The notes: generated by a model not told the origin, from the letters alone. Positions 52,867 through 62,264 are shown, numbered from the stretch's first letter. The stretch: DNA of 64,000 nt from Chloroflexus islandicus (GCF_001650695.1 NZ_LWQS01000038.1:248001-312000); one strand, 5' to 3'. Numbers and translations: made by a program.

Positions 52867-53649
52867 ATGAACGTTAAACCTTTCCAGACGGTCTATATCG
52901 GGTTGGATTTAGCGTGGTCGGAACGCAATCCAAGCGGGTTAGCCGTGTGTACCGGTACGCCAGCCGGAGCGCGGCTCGTGCAACCGCCCAGCCGTCTGGT
53001 GACGAACGAAGCCATCGTGCAAGCCATTCGCACCGCCATCGGCGATGCGCCGGCTATCGTTGCGATCGACGCGCCATTGATCGTCCCTAACGAGACCGGA
53101 CGCCGGGAAGCTGAAGCGGAACTAGCCGCTGCATTCCGGCGGTACGATGCCGGCCCGCACCCGGCCAACCGGCGCTTGTTGCGCCGCTACGGCGGGGTGC
53201 GCGGCGAGGCGCTATTGGCCATGTTAGCTGCGGATGGGTTTGGCTACGTGCCGGCCATCGAAGCCAGTATGAACGGGAGGTTCATCATCGAAGTCTTTCC
53301 CCACCCAGCAACGGTGGTCTTATTTCGCTTGCCACATATCTTGCGCTACAAAGCACGGCCCGGCCGCGAGCTAGCCGAGCGCCGGCGCGAACTGGGCCGC
53401 TACCTGCGTTTGTTGCGTGGATTATCCAGCGGTGATCCGCCTCTGCTTGGCAGTGATGACCTCTGGAAGGGCAGAGACCTCGACCAACTTGGCCCGAGCG
53501 CGCTGAAGGCGATTGAAGACGAAGCCGATGCGTTGCTCTGCGCGTACATTGCCCTCTACGGCCAGCGTTGGGGCACGGCGCGCTGCCGCAGCTTCGGCAC
53601 GGCGGAGGGTGGGGCGATTTTTACGCCGTATTGGGCAGAGCAAGCCTAA
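52867..53649 (+). CDS. DUF429 protein (RNase H-fold predicted nuclease)
   Basis: The 260-residue protein begins with VYIGLDLAWSERNPSGLAVC and has VAIDAPLIVPNETGRREAEAEL, FIIEVFPHPATVVLF, KGRDLDQLGPSALKAIEDEADALLCAYIALYGQRWG. These are the conserved blocks of DUF429, an RNase H-like family with acidic residues arranged like nucleases. Activity is not known. A hairpin follows the stop codon at 53664. Confidence 0.85.
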   Translation: MNVKPFQTVYIGLDLAWSERNPSGLAVCTGTPAGARLVQPPSRLVTNEAIVQAIRTAIGDAPAIVAIDAPLIVPNETGRREAEAELAAAFRRYDAGPHPANRRLLRRYGGVRGEALLAMLAADGFGYVPAIEASMNGRFIIEVFPHPATVVLFRLPHILRYKARPGRELAERRRELGRYLRLLRGLSSGDPPLLGSDDLWKGRDLDQLGPSALKAIEDEADALLCAYIALYGQRWGTARCRSFGTAEGGAIFTPYWAEQA

Positions 53650-53663
53650 CCTCAGCGCACTAT

Positions 53664-53692
53664 GGAATGCGGCAGTATAACTGCCGCATTCC
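53664..53692 (+). repeat. GCGGCAGT hairpin after the DUF429 gene
   Basis: GGAATGCGGCAGT pairs with ACTGCCGCATTCC around ATA, 14 bp after the stop codon, followed by ATATTTTC. It may serve as a terminator. It is a variant of the hairpin at 20703. Confidence 0.6.
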
Positions 53693-53840
53693 ATATTTTC
53701 CAAAAACATCGATACGGGTGCAGGATTCTGCACGCCGGAGCGATTGCAGCGCTACTTCCCGCATAGTATGCTAGAACCCAACAGCCCACAAAGAGCTGGG
53801 TCGCCGGCAACGAAGCTGAAACCGGGGAAGGAAGCACGTG

Positions 53841-54662
53841 ATGGCAACCTACCACCATCCGCCGCAGCAGGTATGGATGTTCTTTGCTGTCACTTACGGG
53901 TTCTCGTGGCTCTTTTGGATTCCCGCCGCGCTCATTGCCCGTGGCGTCACCTTCCCATCTTCACTCACTGATTTCCTCAATGGGCCGCTCAATCCAGCCG
54001 CCTTTGGCCCCTCGTTGGCGGCGCTGGCGCTCACGTGGCAACACGAGGGATGGCGCGGCGCGCTAGGGTTATTGCGGCGGGGACTTGACTTCCGCTTCGG
54101 CTGGCGCTGGTTGGCCATCATTTTGATGGGGCCGCTGATCATCTTTGGCGGATCGATCATCGTCGCGACTATCATCAGCGGACGCACCATCGATCGCTCG
54201 GTCATCAGCGACCCGCTCTTTGCGCTGATCGCGTTCTTCGTCATCCTCTTCACCAGCGGGCCATTGCAAGAAGAATTTGGCTGGCGCGGCTATGCCTTGC
54301 CACACTTGCAAGCGCGCTATGGCGCTACGATTGCGAGCCTGATCGTTGGCGTAGCGTGGTGGTTGTGGCATGCGCCGGCAGTCTTCATTCCGGGCCGGTT
54401 CATGGCCAATACCTTGCTCACCTTTAGCGCACTAGCGATCGTGATCATCCTCACCTCGTTCATCTTCACATGGGTCTACCAGCACACCAACGGCAGCATA
54501 CTGGCCTGCCTGTTGTTGCACACCGCCATGAACTGGTCAATCTGGGTGGTGATGCCATCAATGCAGATTGATCTCATCACGATTGGGGGTATGATCATTG
54601 CGCTTGCGATCGTCGTCGGGGTCATCACGGCCCAAACAACCCGTTTCGCCGCTCACCAATAA
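53841..54662 (+). CDS. CPBP-family intramembrane metalloprotease (Abi type)
   Basis: The 273-residue protein has about eight membrane helices. The CPBP motifs are all present: QEEFGWRGYALP (double Glu), WWLWHAPAVF and LLLHTAMNWS. Related proteins include Rce1 and bacterial immunity-associated proteases. Its substrate is not evident. The ATG at 53841 is preceded by GGGGAAGGAAG. The MgtC/DUF4010 gene begins 15 bp after its stop, so the two are probably co-transcribed. Confidence 0.9.
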   Translation: MATYHHPPQQVWMFFAVTYGFSWLFWIPAALIARGVTFPSSLTDFLNGPLNPAAFGPSLAALALTWQHEGWRGALGLLRRGLDFRFGWRWLAIILMGPLIIFGGSIIVATIISGRTIDRSVISDPLFALIAFFVILFTSGPLQEEFGWRGYALPHLQARYGATIASLIVGVAWWLWHAPAVFIPGRFMANTLLTFSALAIVIILTSFIFTWVYQHTNGSILACLLLHTAMNWSIWVVMPSMQIDLITIGGMIIALAIVVGVITAQTTRFAAHQ

Positions 54663-54677
54663 ATCATTGCAACCACT

Positions 54678-55949
54678 ATGCTCGACAACACCGCCAGCAC
54701 CGAACTCTTTTCCCAATTCGGCCTTGCCCTGCTGATTGGCGCACTGATTGGCTTGCAGCGCGAGCATGCCCACGGCGCGAGCGGTGATCTCTTCGCCGGC
54801 GTGCGCACGTATGCCATCGTCGGCGTGGTCGGATGTGCGGCTGGGTTGGCCGCGTTGACCCTGCAAGCGCCTGAGATCTTCGCGGCACTGGTATTGGCAG
54901 TAGGCGGGTTATTGATCGCGGCCTATGTGTTAAGCCATGGCCGCGACGGGCCCGGCCTGACCAGTGAGATGGCCGTGCTCATCACGCTACTCTGTGGCGG
55001 CATGGTCGCGTGGGGGTATGGCACGGTCGCCACAGCAGTCGGCGTGGCTATCGCCGTCTTGCTGGCGCTCAAAGCGCGCCTGCACGGCTTGGCGCGCCAG
55101 CTCAGCCCGCAAGATATGCAAGCGGCTCTCACCCTAGCCGCCATCAGCCTGATCGTCTTGCCGGTGTTGCCGAACACCCCTATTGGGCCGGCCCCGTTCG
55201 ACGTGATCAACCCGCAGAAGATCTGGCTCCTCGTCGTCTTAATCTCAACGCTGAGCTTTAGCGGGTATGTGCTCCACCAAATCATCGGCGCCACCCGCGG
55301 CATCGCGCTTACCGGCCTGATCGGCGGGATCGTCTCTTCTACCGCTGTGACGCTCAGCAACACCCAACGCAGCCGGATCGCGCCGGAGTTGAGTCAGGAA
55401 TACGCGCTGGCCATTTTGCTCGCGTGGGGTGTGATGTTTATGCGGGTCGGGTTGCTTACCGGCGCCGTCGCGCCGCCGGTGCTCCAAGCCTTGTGGCCGA
55501 TCTTGCTGGCTGGCGGCAGCGGCTGCCTGCTCTGGGGAGGGTGGCTGGCCCGCCAAGCGCGCCAGCACGAAGGAGCGCCGCTGAGCTTTGGCAATCCGTT
55601 GGAATTGCGTTCAGCGATTGGGTTTAGCCTGCTCTACGCGGCCATCCTCGCTGGCGCCAATTTCGCGCGGGCTCAATTTGGCGATGCTGGCCTCTTCATC
55701 ACCAGCATCTTCGGCGGCCTCGTCGATGTTGATGCAATCACGTTATCGCTCAGCGAGCTAGCGATCGCTACCGGCGGATTGGCCAGCGAGCTAGCCGCGA
55801 GAGCAATTGGGGTCGCGGTGCTCACCAACACGGTGGTCAAAGGCGGGATTGCGCTGGTTGGCGGCAGCACCCACTTGCGGCGCGCCATTGCGCCAGCGTT
55901 GCTCTTGATCAGTGGGGCGATACTGGTCACACTCGTTTGGCCGTGGTAA
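54678..55949 (+). CDS. MgtC-like / DUF4010 integral membrane protein
   Basis: The 423-residue protein has an N-terminal MgtC-type region (LLIGALIGLQREHAHG, GVRTYAIVGVVGCAAGLAAL). A longer DUF4010-type membrane region follows (LIVLPVLPNTPIGPAPFDVINPQKIW, TGLIGGIVSSTAVTLSNTQRSR, GGLVDVDAITLSLSELA). At least ten helices are predicted. The family function is not known; Mg2+ or ion-related roles are only suggested by MgtC. It follows the CPBP protease gene closely. Confidence 0.87.
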   Translation: MLDNTASTELFSQFGLALLIGALIGLQREHAHGASGDLFAGVRTYAIVGVVGCAAGLAALTLQAPEIFAALVLAVGGLLIAAYVLSHGRDGPGLTSEMAVLITLLCGGMVAWGYGTVATAVGVAIAVLLALKARLHGLARQLSPQDMQAALTLAAISLIVLPVLPNTPIGPAPFDVINPQKIWLLVVLISTLSFSGYVLHQIIGATRGIALTGLIGGIVSSTAVTLSNTQRSRIAPELSQEYALAILLAWGVMFMRVGLLTGAVAPPVLQALWPILLAGGSGCLLWGGWLARQARQHEGAPLSFGNPLELRSAIGFSLLYAAILAGANFARAQFGDAGLFITSIFGGLVDVDAITLSLSELAIATGGLASELAARAIGVAVLTNTVVKGGIALVGGSTHLRRAIAPALLLISGAILVTLVWPW

Positions 55950-55965
55950 GATCACATCACGCCCG

Positions 55966-56412
55966 CTACCAGACGAGCGGCACTAACCGCCACGATCGCT
56001 GCTGGTATTCACGGTAACTGGGGATAGAAGCCGACAGCATCCGTTCTTCATAGCTCAACTTGGCCACCAATACCGCCAGCAAGAGCAACCACAACCCCCA
56101 GCGCCACAACGCTGGCGACGCTAATACCCATGCCAGCGCCGCTAGCAGCAGACTGGCGTACATTGGGTGGCGGATCACGCGGTACGGGCCGGCGCGCACC
56201 AATTCAACCCGCGGCAGTGGATCGGGCAGTACTGAGAGGCGGTGCAGGCGCATGGTGAGTAAAGCCCACAACCCAAGCGCCAATCCAGCGGCTAACAACC
56301 CTAGCAAGAGCGGGGACGAAGGAACCAACGGGCCAGTGAAGGCAATCGCCCCTAAACTAGCAAACTGGCCAAACACCAAACCAAACGAACGTAACGGCGA
56401 CCGAATCATCAT
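55966..56412 (-). CDS. Isoprenylcysteine/phospholipid methyltransferase-like membrane protein
   Basis: The 148-residue protein has three or four membrane helices and the ICMT/PEMT signature [20 protein letters not shown], with the C-terminal [20 protein letters not shown] block that binds S-adenosylmethionine. Bacterial homologues methylate unknown small or lipid substrates. The ATG at 56412 follows AGGAGG by six bases. It is divergent from ruvA, with about 40 bp between. Confidence 0.88.
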   Translation of the reverse strand: MMIRSPLRSFGLVFGQFASLGAIAFTGPLVPSSPLLLGLLAAGLALGLWALLTMRLHRLSVLPDPLPRVELVRAGPYRVIRHPMYASLLLAALAWVLASPALWRWGLWLLLLAVLVAKLSYEERMLSASIPSYREYQQRSWRLVPLVW

Positions 56413-56452
56413 CAACAACCTCCTGAGGTATCACCAGATAAGGCCTATTCTC

Positions 56453-57040
56453 ATGATTGCATCAATTCGCGGCGTAATCCAGAGTATTGGCACCGATCAC
56501 CTGATCGTCGAAACTGGCGGCGTTGGCTTCCTCATCTATGCGCCACGCCCCACGCTGGCAGCCGCCGGCGCGATTGGCAGCGACATCTTGTTGTATACGA
56601 TCCTGATCGTGCGGGAAGACGCACTCACGCTGTACGGCTTCAGCGACCATGCCCAGCGCAGCCTGTTCGAGCAACTGATCGGGGTGAGCGGAGTGGGGCC
56701 AAAGATGGCGCTGAGCCTGCTCTCAAGCGGCACCCCGGATGAAGTGCGCAGTATGATCGCCGGCGGCGACCTGACCCGGCTGGCGCGAGTGCCGGGCATT
56801 GGCAAAAAGACGGCGGAGCGGATCGTGCTTGAACTACGCGGCAAGATCGATCTTCGCCAACTGGCGAGCGCCGGTAGTCCAAGCACCAGTGCCATCGACC
56901 GTGAACTGAGCGATATTTTGGTGAGTTTAGGCTACAGCGCCGCCGAGGCCGCTGCCGCAATCGCCTCTTTGCCGGCCGATGCGCCGCCGGCGTTGGAAGA
57001 ACGGTTACGGTTAGCGTTGCGTTATTTCGGGAGCGCCTAA
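56453..57040 (+). CDS. ruvA: Holliday junction branch migration protein RuvA
   Basis: The 195-residue protein is of normal length. The N-terminal OB fold is [20 protein letters not shown], and the helix-hairpin-helix pair is [18 protein letters not shown] and [22 protein letters not shown]. The C-terminal domain III ([16 protein letters not shown]) contacts RuvB. It binds four-way DNA junctions and loads the RuvB motor. The ATG at 56453 is set by alignment; the frame extends upstream without homology. Its stop overlaps the xpt stop by 4 bp (tail to tail). ruvB and ruvC are not in the window. Confidence 0.96.
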   Translation: MIASIRGVIQSIGTDHLIVETGGVGFLIYAPRPTLAAAGAIGSDILLYTILIVREDALTLYGFSDHAQRSLFEQLIGVSGVGPKMALSLLSSGTPDEVRSMIAGGDLTRLARVPGIGKKTAERIVLELRGKIDLRQLASAGSPSTSAIDRELSDILVSLGYSAAEAAAAIASLPADAPPALEERLRLALRYFGSA

Positions 57041-57648
57041 CCCGGCCAGCCGGCGATCACCGGTCTGCCGCCGGCAAACCGCTCGATCTGGGCCAACGTG
57101 ATCACCGGGATCCCCAACGCGACCAAGGGATCTCGCCCCCGTTGGAACAACTTCTCAACCACAAACGCCGCCGCCACAACGTTAGCGCCGGCCTCGTGCG
57201 CCATTTCCGCCAACGCCAGCGCCGTGCGACCATTTGCCAAAAAATCGTCCACAATCGCCACCCGTGAACCGGCGGGCAGAAAGCGAGCCGTAATTGCCAA
57301 CAGGGTCTCGCGACCTTTGGTTGGCGAAGGCACCCGGCGAGTCAAGGCCGGGGCAGGCACAGCGGGATCATACTTTTTCGCATAAACCATCGGGACACGG
57401 CAGGCAAAGGCGGTGGCAAGCGCCGGCGGAATCCCGCTCGCTTCTGCAGTCAAGATCAGGTCAGGCTGGAATGGCGCTAACCGGTTGGCCAACTCGGCGC
57501 CAATAGCTTGCATAAGATCAGTATCGATGCGGTGATTCAGAAAATGGTCGATCTTGATAATCCGGTCATCAACAATCACGGCCTCTTGCCCGATCCGCTC
57601 GACGAGGATCGGGAAGGGATCACAAGGTGCTGCGCGGGTTCTAGTCAT
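57037..57648 (-). CDS. xpt: Xanthine phosphoribosyltransferase-like protein
   Basis: The 203-residue protein matches the Xpt/PurR-effector type I phosphoribosyltransferases. The PRPP motif is [36 protein letters not shown] is the flexible loop region, and MVYAKKYDP lies before it. It should salvage xanthine (or guanine) to the nucleotide. The length is right. It lies directly next to the putative origin, and its stop overlaps that of ruvA. Confidence 0.9.
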   Translation of the reverse strand: MTRTRAAPCDPFPILVERIGQEAVIVDDRIIKIDHFLNHRIDTDLMQAIGAELANRLAPFQPDLILTAEASGIPPALATAFACRVPMVYAKKYDPAVPAPALTRRVPSPTKGRETLLAITARFLPAGSRVAIVDDFLANGRTALALAEMAHEAGANVVAAAFVVEKLFQRGRDPLVALGIPVITLAQIERFAGGRPVIAGWPG

Positions 57649-57651
57649 ACA

Positions 57652-57940
57652 TCATCCACAATCCTAAATACGGTACTCCATGAGATCAACATGATAAAAC
57701 AGTTCGAGAGAAAACCGTCATGATCGTAGTCTTGTGGAAGATGTGGAAATGATCGGACTAACCGCTTCCCAACGCGCTAACTGAGATGTGGAAAGCATGG
57801 GAATGAGTATCCACATGGGGAAAAGAATCGAAGAGAGGAAGCAGTTGTTCCGCAGAACGTCCACGCACTATCAACGACGTATTCCGCACGTTATCCACAG
57901 GGATGGCGAGTTTTCCACATAATATCGCCAGTTATCCACA
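57652..57940. other. oriC: Putative replication origin region (DnaA-box cluster)
   Basis: Eight DnaA-box-like sites lie within 290 bp. Perfect TTATCCACA at 57891 and 57932; TTTTCCACA at 57911; GTATCCACA at 57807; TCATCCACA at 57652; and on the other strand TGTGGAAGA at 57733, TGTGGAAAT at 57742, TGTGGAAAG at 57787. The gap has no gene and is AT-richer than neighbouring genes. parS and parAB lie 2.4 kb downstream. The dnaA gene itself is not in the window, so this is a strong candidate rather than a proof. Confidence 0.7.
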
Positions 57941-58000
57941 AGCTGGGGAAAAAAGAGTGGGGTGGTTTTACCACCCCACTGCGCAGACTATCTGTGGAAC

Positions 58001-58591
58001 TTACGATTTATCACTGGGACGATCGCGATCGCCGAGGTCTAACGTATTGATAAAGTTACGGAAGATCGACAACGAATCTTCGTTCAGTTCTGGCTCAGGT
58101 TCCGAAGCAGACTCAGGCTTAGTTTCTTCGCTGCGGCTGGCAGTTGGGGGTGCAGACTCATCGGCCTGTTCTTCCTCATCGAAGAGAACACCTGCCTGAT
58201 CCAGCACATGGTCTGCCACAAAAATCGGGGCTTGCACCCGTTCGGCGAGCGCAATCGCATCACTGGGGCGGGCATCAAGCTCGACCGTGCGCCCAGCCTG
58301 ATCGATCACAATCCGCGCGAAGAAGGTGTTATCGCGAATGTCATTGATGTAAATATGGCGAACTACCCCATCCAATTCGCCGATGGCAGCCTTGAGCAGG
58401 TCGTGGGTCATCGGCCGTTGCGGTTCTTGACCCTGAATAGCCATCGCGATGGCATCGGCCTCAAATTGGCCGATCCAGATAGGCAGATAGCGATTTCCTT
58501 CGGTTTCGCGGAGGACGACGACCCGGCTCTGCGTTAACAGGCTGACACGGATACTATCGACGACGACTCGTATCATCGGCCGGCCTTTCAT
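58001..58591 (-). CDS. Bifunctional nuclease (BFN) domain protein
   Basis: The 196-residue protein has the DUF151/BFN domain: VVVDSIRVSLLTQSRVVVLRE, LPIWIGQFEADAIAMAIQG, RPMTHDLLKAAIGELDG and ELDARPSDAIALAERVQAPIFVA. Plant and archaeal relatives have nuclease activity. A 60-residue acidic, Glu/Ser-rich tail is added at the C-terminus and is probably unfolded. The ATG at 58591 has GAAGGG upstream; the ATG at 58576 is also possible. It flanks the origin candidate and points toward it. Confidence 0.9.
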   Translation of the reverse strand: MKGRPMIRVVVDSIRVSLLTQSRVVVLRETEGNRYLPIWIGQFEADAIAMAIQGQEPQRPMTHDLLKAAIGELDGVVRHIYINDIRDNTFFARIVIDQAGRTVELDARPSDAIALAERVQAPIFVADHVLDQAGVLFDEEEQADESAPPTASRSEETKPESASEPEPELNEDSLSIFRNFINTLDLGDRDRPSDKS

Positions 58592-58686
58592 GAAACGCCC
58601 TTCACCGGTTCACAGGGGGAGGCCGGATCGGGCAGCGGAAGAATCAGCAGTTATATCTTATCATGCGATGAAAGATGCCGTCAAGA

Positions 58687-58715
58687 TTGACAAACTATTC
58701 CGCTCGGTGTATGCT
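58687..58715 (+). promoter_or_regulatory. Sigma70-type promoter of the M23 peptidase gene
   Basis: TTGACA (58687-58692) and TATGCT (58710-58715) have a 17-bp spacer, ending 28 bp before the ATG. Confidence 0.75.
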
Positions 58716-58743
58716 CTCTCGGTGAAGTGAGCGAGAACACGCA

Positions 58744-60138
58744 ATGCAGGTTATCTTCGAGCAACCTCCATGGTATGAGCGGTGGGTGCGCAGCCAGCGA
58801 CGGTTGGCTGCGGCGCGTAGGACTGCTCGCCGTCTGCGTGAAGGTCGGGATCATGCGGGTGATGCGGTACCGGGCAGCGCCAATCGACAGGTCGTGCGTT
58901 GGCAATTCCGCCCATCACGCCGTCTAGGGCATCTGTTACTGCTGGCGGCTGTCATCTTGATACTGGCTATTGATCGTTCGCTCCCCCTCCAGACGTTGAC
59001 CCCTATCAGCCATTCTGGGCCGGCGCCAGTCGTTCCATCGTTGCTGCCAGCGGAGCAAGCGGTTGTTGTTGCGCCGGCGGTACGGCATGCCGCGGCAGCG
59101 CCGAGTGAGCCTGAACCGATTGCGCCGGCGGTGCGCGCACCCATACCCGTGGCGACTGCCTATCAGGCGACCCACCTTCTTACCGAGGGTGAGACGCTGG
59201 CAGAGGTGGCGGCGCGCTACCAGATCCCGCTCAGTACGCTTGTCTGGACGAATCAGCTTGATCGAGGCGATGCGCTGCGGGTGGGCCAGCCGTTACGGAT
59301 TGCGCGCTTGGCCGGCGCGGCGCATACAGTGGCGGAGGGTGAGACGCTCACGGTGCTGGCGGAACGGTATAGCGTCGCGCCGGAGGCGATTATTACCTTT
59401 GCGCCGAATCGGCTGCGTGATGGCCAGTTGATCGTTGGGCGCGAGATCTTCATTCCGGGCGGGCGATTACCGTGGACGGCGGAGCAGGAGGCGGCATTTG
59501 GCCAGCGCACGGCTGAACCGGTTGGGATCGTATTAGCAGATGAAACAAATGTTCGATCTGGGCCGACCACGGATCACCCCCGGCAGGTGCAGTTAGCCGC
59601 CGGAAGGCAAGTCGCGCTGCGTGGCCGGTACAACGATTGGGTCAAGATCGCGATCGGTGATGTCACTGGCTGGATCCGGAGTGATTTGCTCGAGTTGGAT
59701 CCGGCAGTGGTCGCTGCCTTGCCGGAAGTGCGCGATTTCCCGCCGCCGCCGCCACGGTGGGTGTGGCCGGCGCGCGGGGTGTTGACATCGGGGTTTGGCC
59801 CGCGCTGGGGCGGTTTCCATAATGGGATTGACATCGCCAACGCCGCGTGGACGCCGATTGTCGCGGCGAGTCGCGGTTGGGTGTACGAATCGGGCTGGTG
59901 TAGCGGCTACGGCTATTGCGTGAAGATCCGGCATCCCGGCGGGATTGAGACGATCTATGGCCACTTGATTGCTCGTCCGGTGGTGCGCGCTGGCCAAGAA
60001 GTCAGCACTGGCCAATTGATCGGCTATATGGGCAGCACCTACGATCGCGCCGGTGGCGGTTATTCAACCGGTGTCCATCTCCACTTCACCCTCCTTGTCA
60101 ACGGGCGCGCGGTGAATCCGTTGCGTTATTTGCCGTGA
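58744..60138 (+). CDS. Membrane-anchored LysM/SH3b/M23 peptidoglycan hydrolase
   Basis: The 464-residue protein has an Arg-rich cytoplasmic start and a membrane helix (LGHLLLLAAVILILAIDRSL). Two LysM domains (LLTEGETLAEVAARYQIPLS and VAEGETLTVLAERYSVAPE) follow, then an SH3b-like domain (ETNVRSGPTTDHPRQVQL), and a C-terminal M23 (lysostaphin-like) peptidase. The peptidase has GFGPRWGGFHNGIDIANAAW (HxxxD) and VHLHF for zinc. It should cleave peptidoglycan cross-links during growth or division. It is the first gene of a plus-strand series and has its own promoter. Confidence 0.92.
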   Translation: MQVIFEQPPWYERWVRSQRRLAAARRTARRLREGRDHAGDAVPGSANRQVVRWQFRPSRRLGHLLLLAAVILILAIDRSLPLQTLTPISHSGPAPVVPSLLPAEQAVVVAPAVRHAAAAPSEPEPIAPAVRAPIPVATAYQATHLLTEGETLAEVAARYQIPLSTLVWTNQLDRGDALRVGQPLRIARLAGAAHTVAEGETLTVLAERYSVAPEAIITFAPNRLRDGQLIVGREIFIPGGRLPWTAEQEAAFGQRTAEPVGIVLADETNVRSGPTTDHPRQVQLAAGRQVALRGRYNDWVKIAIGDVTGWIRSDLLELDPAVVAALPEVRDFPPPPPRWVWPARGVLTSGFGPRWGGFHNGIDIANAAWTPIVAASRGWVYESGWCSGYGYCVKIRHPGGIETIYGHLIARPVVRAGQEVSTGQLIGYMGSTYDRAGGGYSTGVHLHFTLLVNGRAVNPLRYLP

Positions 60139-60354
60139 GGGGTGGGATAGTCCAAAGAGACGCACGATAATGCTAATAGGCTGAAGAAACGTCCTATTGG
60201 GCGGCCGCTTGATACACGGTGGTTATTCACCTGCTAGCGGTATTTTTGCGCGTTTTGCGTTTTTTTTCGCGGCTATCTTCCTCCATATATCGCCATAACG
60301 AATCCTATCCTTTGCCTATGGTACAATAGCGGTTGGATTGGCTGCTTAGCGCGG

Positions 60355-61161
60355 GTGTTTCACGTGAAACAGCAACCAACAGGCCCACAACCGCGGATAC
60401 TCGCTATCGCCAACCAGAAGGGCGGCGTTGGCAAGACCACCACTGCCGTAAATCTGGCCGGTGAACTGGCCCGGCGCGGGCGGCGCGTGCTGCTGGTTGA
60501 CATTGATCCGCAGGGTAACGCCACCACGAGCCTTGGCATTGCCAAAGCTTCATTGACGGTGACGACCTACGATCTGCTGCTAGGGGGCGCGCCGCCAGAG
60601 ACGATCCCGATAGCGAGCGGGCGCGATCGGCTTGAGATTATTCCGGCTGATCAAGAATTGGCCGGCGCAGCGATTGAATTGGTCGATCTCGACCGGCGCG
60701 AATGGCGGCTCCGCGATGGCTTGGTTCCCCTCTTGCCGCGCTATGATTGGATCGTGATTGATTGCCCGCCCTCACTGGGTTTGCTTACCCTTAATGCCCT
60801 CTGTGCGGCCAACGCGGTGCTCATTCCGCTGCAATGTGAATATCTGGCGCTGGAAGGATTGGCGCAGCTTAAGACCACGCTGGAACGGGTGCGCGAAAGT
60901 CTCAATCCGACCCTGCGCATTCTCGGGGTGGTGATGACGATGTACGATGGCCGCACCAATCTGGCCCAACAGGTGGTTGATGAAGTGCAGCGCTACTTTC
61001 CTCGCCTCATCTGCCGCACCTTGATCCCGCGCAGCGTGCGCCTGAGCGAAGCGCCGAGTCACGGGCGGATCGCCTACGAATATGATCCGCACGGTCGTGG
61101 TGCGCAAGCCTACGCGCTGCTGACCGAAGAATTGATTGGACGGGAGGAGCGATTGGTATGA
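60355..61161 (+). CDS. parA: Chromosome partitioning ATPase ParA (Soj)
   Basis: The 268-residue protein has the deviant Walker A motif QKGGVGKTTT (residues 21-30), DIDPQGNATTSLGI, and VIDCPPSLGLLTLNAL. It binds DNA nonspecifically and moves ParB-parS complexes. The start is the GTG at 60355, whose first codons (FHVKQ) are formed by the perfect parS site; a GTG three codons later is the alternative. It overlaps parB by 4 bp (ATGA). No strong ribosome site precedes it. Confidence 0.94.
   Translation: MFHVKQQPTGPQPRILAIANQKGGVGKTTTAVNLAGELARRGRRVLLVDIDPQGNATTSLGIAKASLTVTTYDLLLGGAPPETIPIASGRDRLEIIPADQELAGAAIELVDLDRREWRLRDGLVPLLPRYDWIVIDCPPSLGLLTLNALCAANAVLIPLQCEYLALEGLAQLKTTLERVRESLNPTLRILGVVMTMYDGRTNLAQQVVDEVQRYFPRLICRTLIPRSVRLSEAPSHGRIAYEYDPHGRGAQAYALLTEELIGREERLV
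60356..60371. promoter_or_regulatory. parS: parS centromere-like site
   Basis: TGTTTCACGTGAAACA is a perfect 16-bp match to the bacterial parS consensus bound by ParB. It covers the start codon region of parA, so ParB bound here could also repress the parAB operon. No second copy was seen by eye in the window. Confidence 0.92.
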
Positions 61162-62264
61162 GCCGGAAGCGTGGTTTGGGCAGCGGGTTAGATGCGCTCA
61201 TTCCGTCATCTACGGCGGAGCAGGCTGCCGTGCGTGAATTGCCGGTGGCGGCGATTCGGGCCAATCGCGCCCAGCCGCGCACATCGTTTGATGAAGCTGC
61301 CCTCGCTGAACTCGTCGCTTCCATTCAAGAGCACGGCGTGTTGCAGCCGCTGATTGTTAGCGAAGACCCGGCTGGCGGCTATGAGCTGATCGCCGGCGAA
61401 CGCCGGCTGCGCGCGGCGCGAATGGCCGGCTTGGCCACCGTGCCGGCAATTGTCAAGAATGCGACTCCTCAGCAATTCCTTGAATTGGCGTTGGTTGAGA
61501 ATGTGCAGCGCGCCGACCTCAACCCGCTGGAAGAGGCCCAAGCTTACGAAACCTTGCGGCGCGAGTTTGGCTTGAGCGATGATGAGATTGCTCGCCGGGT
61601 CGGCAAAAGCCGGGTGGCGATCGTCAATAGCCGCCGTCTGCTCCGCCTTGCCCCCGCTGCCCGGCAAGCCCTGCTCGATGGCGCAATCAGCGCCGGTCAC
61701 GGGCGGGCGCTGCTGCGGCTTGACGATCCCGCCGACCAACAAGCCGCACTTGAATTGATCCAACAACGCGATCTGAATGTGCGTGATGTCGAACGCCTCG
61801 CTGAACTGGCCAGCCAACCCGGTCTAGCGGCGCCGGCCCGGCGCGCGTTGTGTACCGGACAGATCGAACCGGCGCAGGCGCTGGCATTGCTCCAACTGGC
61901 CGATCCCCACACCCAAGCGGCTGCTTGTGAGGCGGTGATCACTCATCGGTTTGGCGCTGCCGAGAGTGAACGGCTTTGCGCGGCGCTGGCTGCCGGAGCC
62001 GATCTCGCTGCCGCCATCGCCGCAGTGAAAGGGCCTACGAGCACCGTGTCACCGGTGACCACGGCAGCGCGGCCTGCGCTGGAGCGCCAACGTGCGAGCG
62101 ATACTCGCTCGCCAGAAGATCAGATGGCCCAGCAGATGTTTGAAGAGCTGTTACAAACGCCGGTGCAGATTTCACGCAGCGGGCGCACTATCAGAGTGAC
62201 GATTACCCTGTACGATGACGAACAATTGCAAGGATTGTACGATCGATTATTAGGAAATGGCTAA
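61158..62264 (+). CDS. parB: Chromosome partitioning protein ParB (Spo0J)
   Basis: The 368-residue protein begins RKRGLGSGLDALIPSS. The CTPase/partner-loading domain is QPRTSFDEAALAELVASIQE, then GYELIAGERRLRAARMAG and VENVQRADLNPLEEAQAY. The helix-turn-helix region is LSDDEIARRVGKSRVAIVNSRRLLRL, which reads parS. The C-terminal dimer part has QISRSGRTIRVTITLYDDEQL. It is longer than the 280-300 of typical Spo0J because of an Ala-rich linker. It overlaps parA by 4 and the PfkB gene by 8 bp. Confidence 0.95.
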   Translation: MSRKRGLGSGLDALIPSSTAEQAAVRELPVAAIRANRAQPRTSFDEAALAELVASIQEHGVLQPLIVSEDPAGGYELIAGERRLRAARMAGLATVPAIVKNATPQQFLELALVENVQRADLNPLEEAQAYETLRREFGLSDDEIARRVGKSRVAIVNSRRLLRLAPAARQALLDGAISAGHGRALLRLDDPADQQAALELIQQRDLNVRDVERLAELASQPGLAAPARRALCTGQIEPAQALALLQLADPHTQAAACEAVITHRFGAAESERLCAALAAGADLAAAIAAVKGPTSTVSPVTTAARPALERQRASDTRSPEDQMAQQMFEELLQTPVQISRSGRTIRVTITLYDDEQLQGLYDRLLGNG

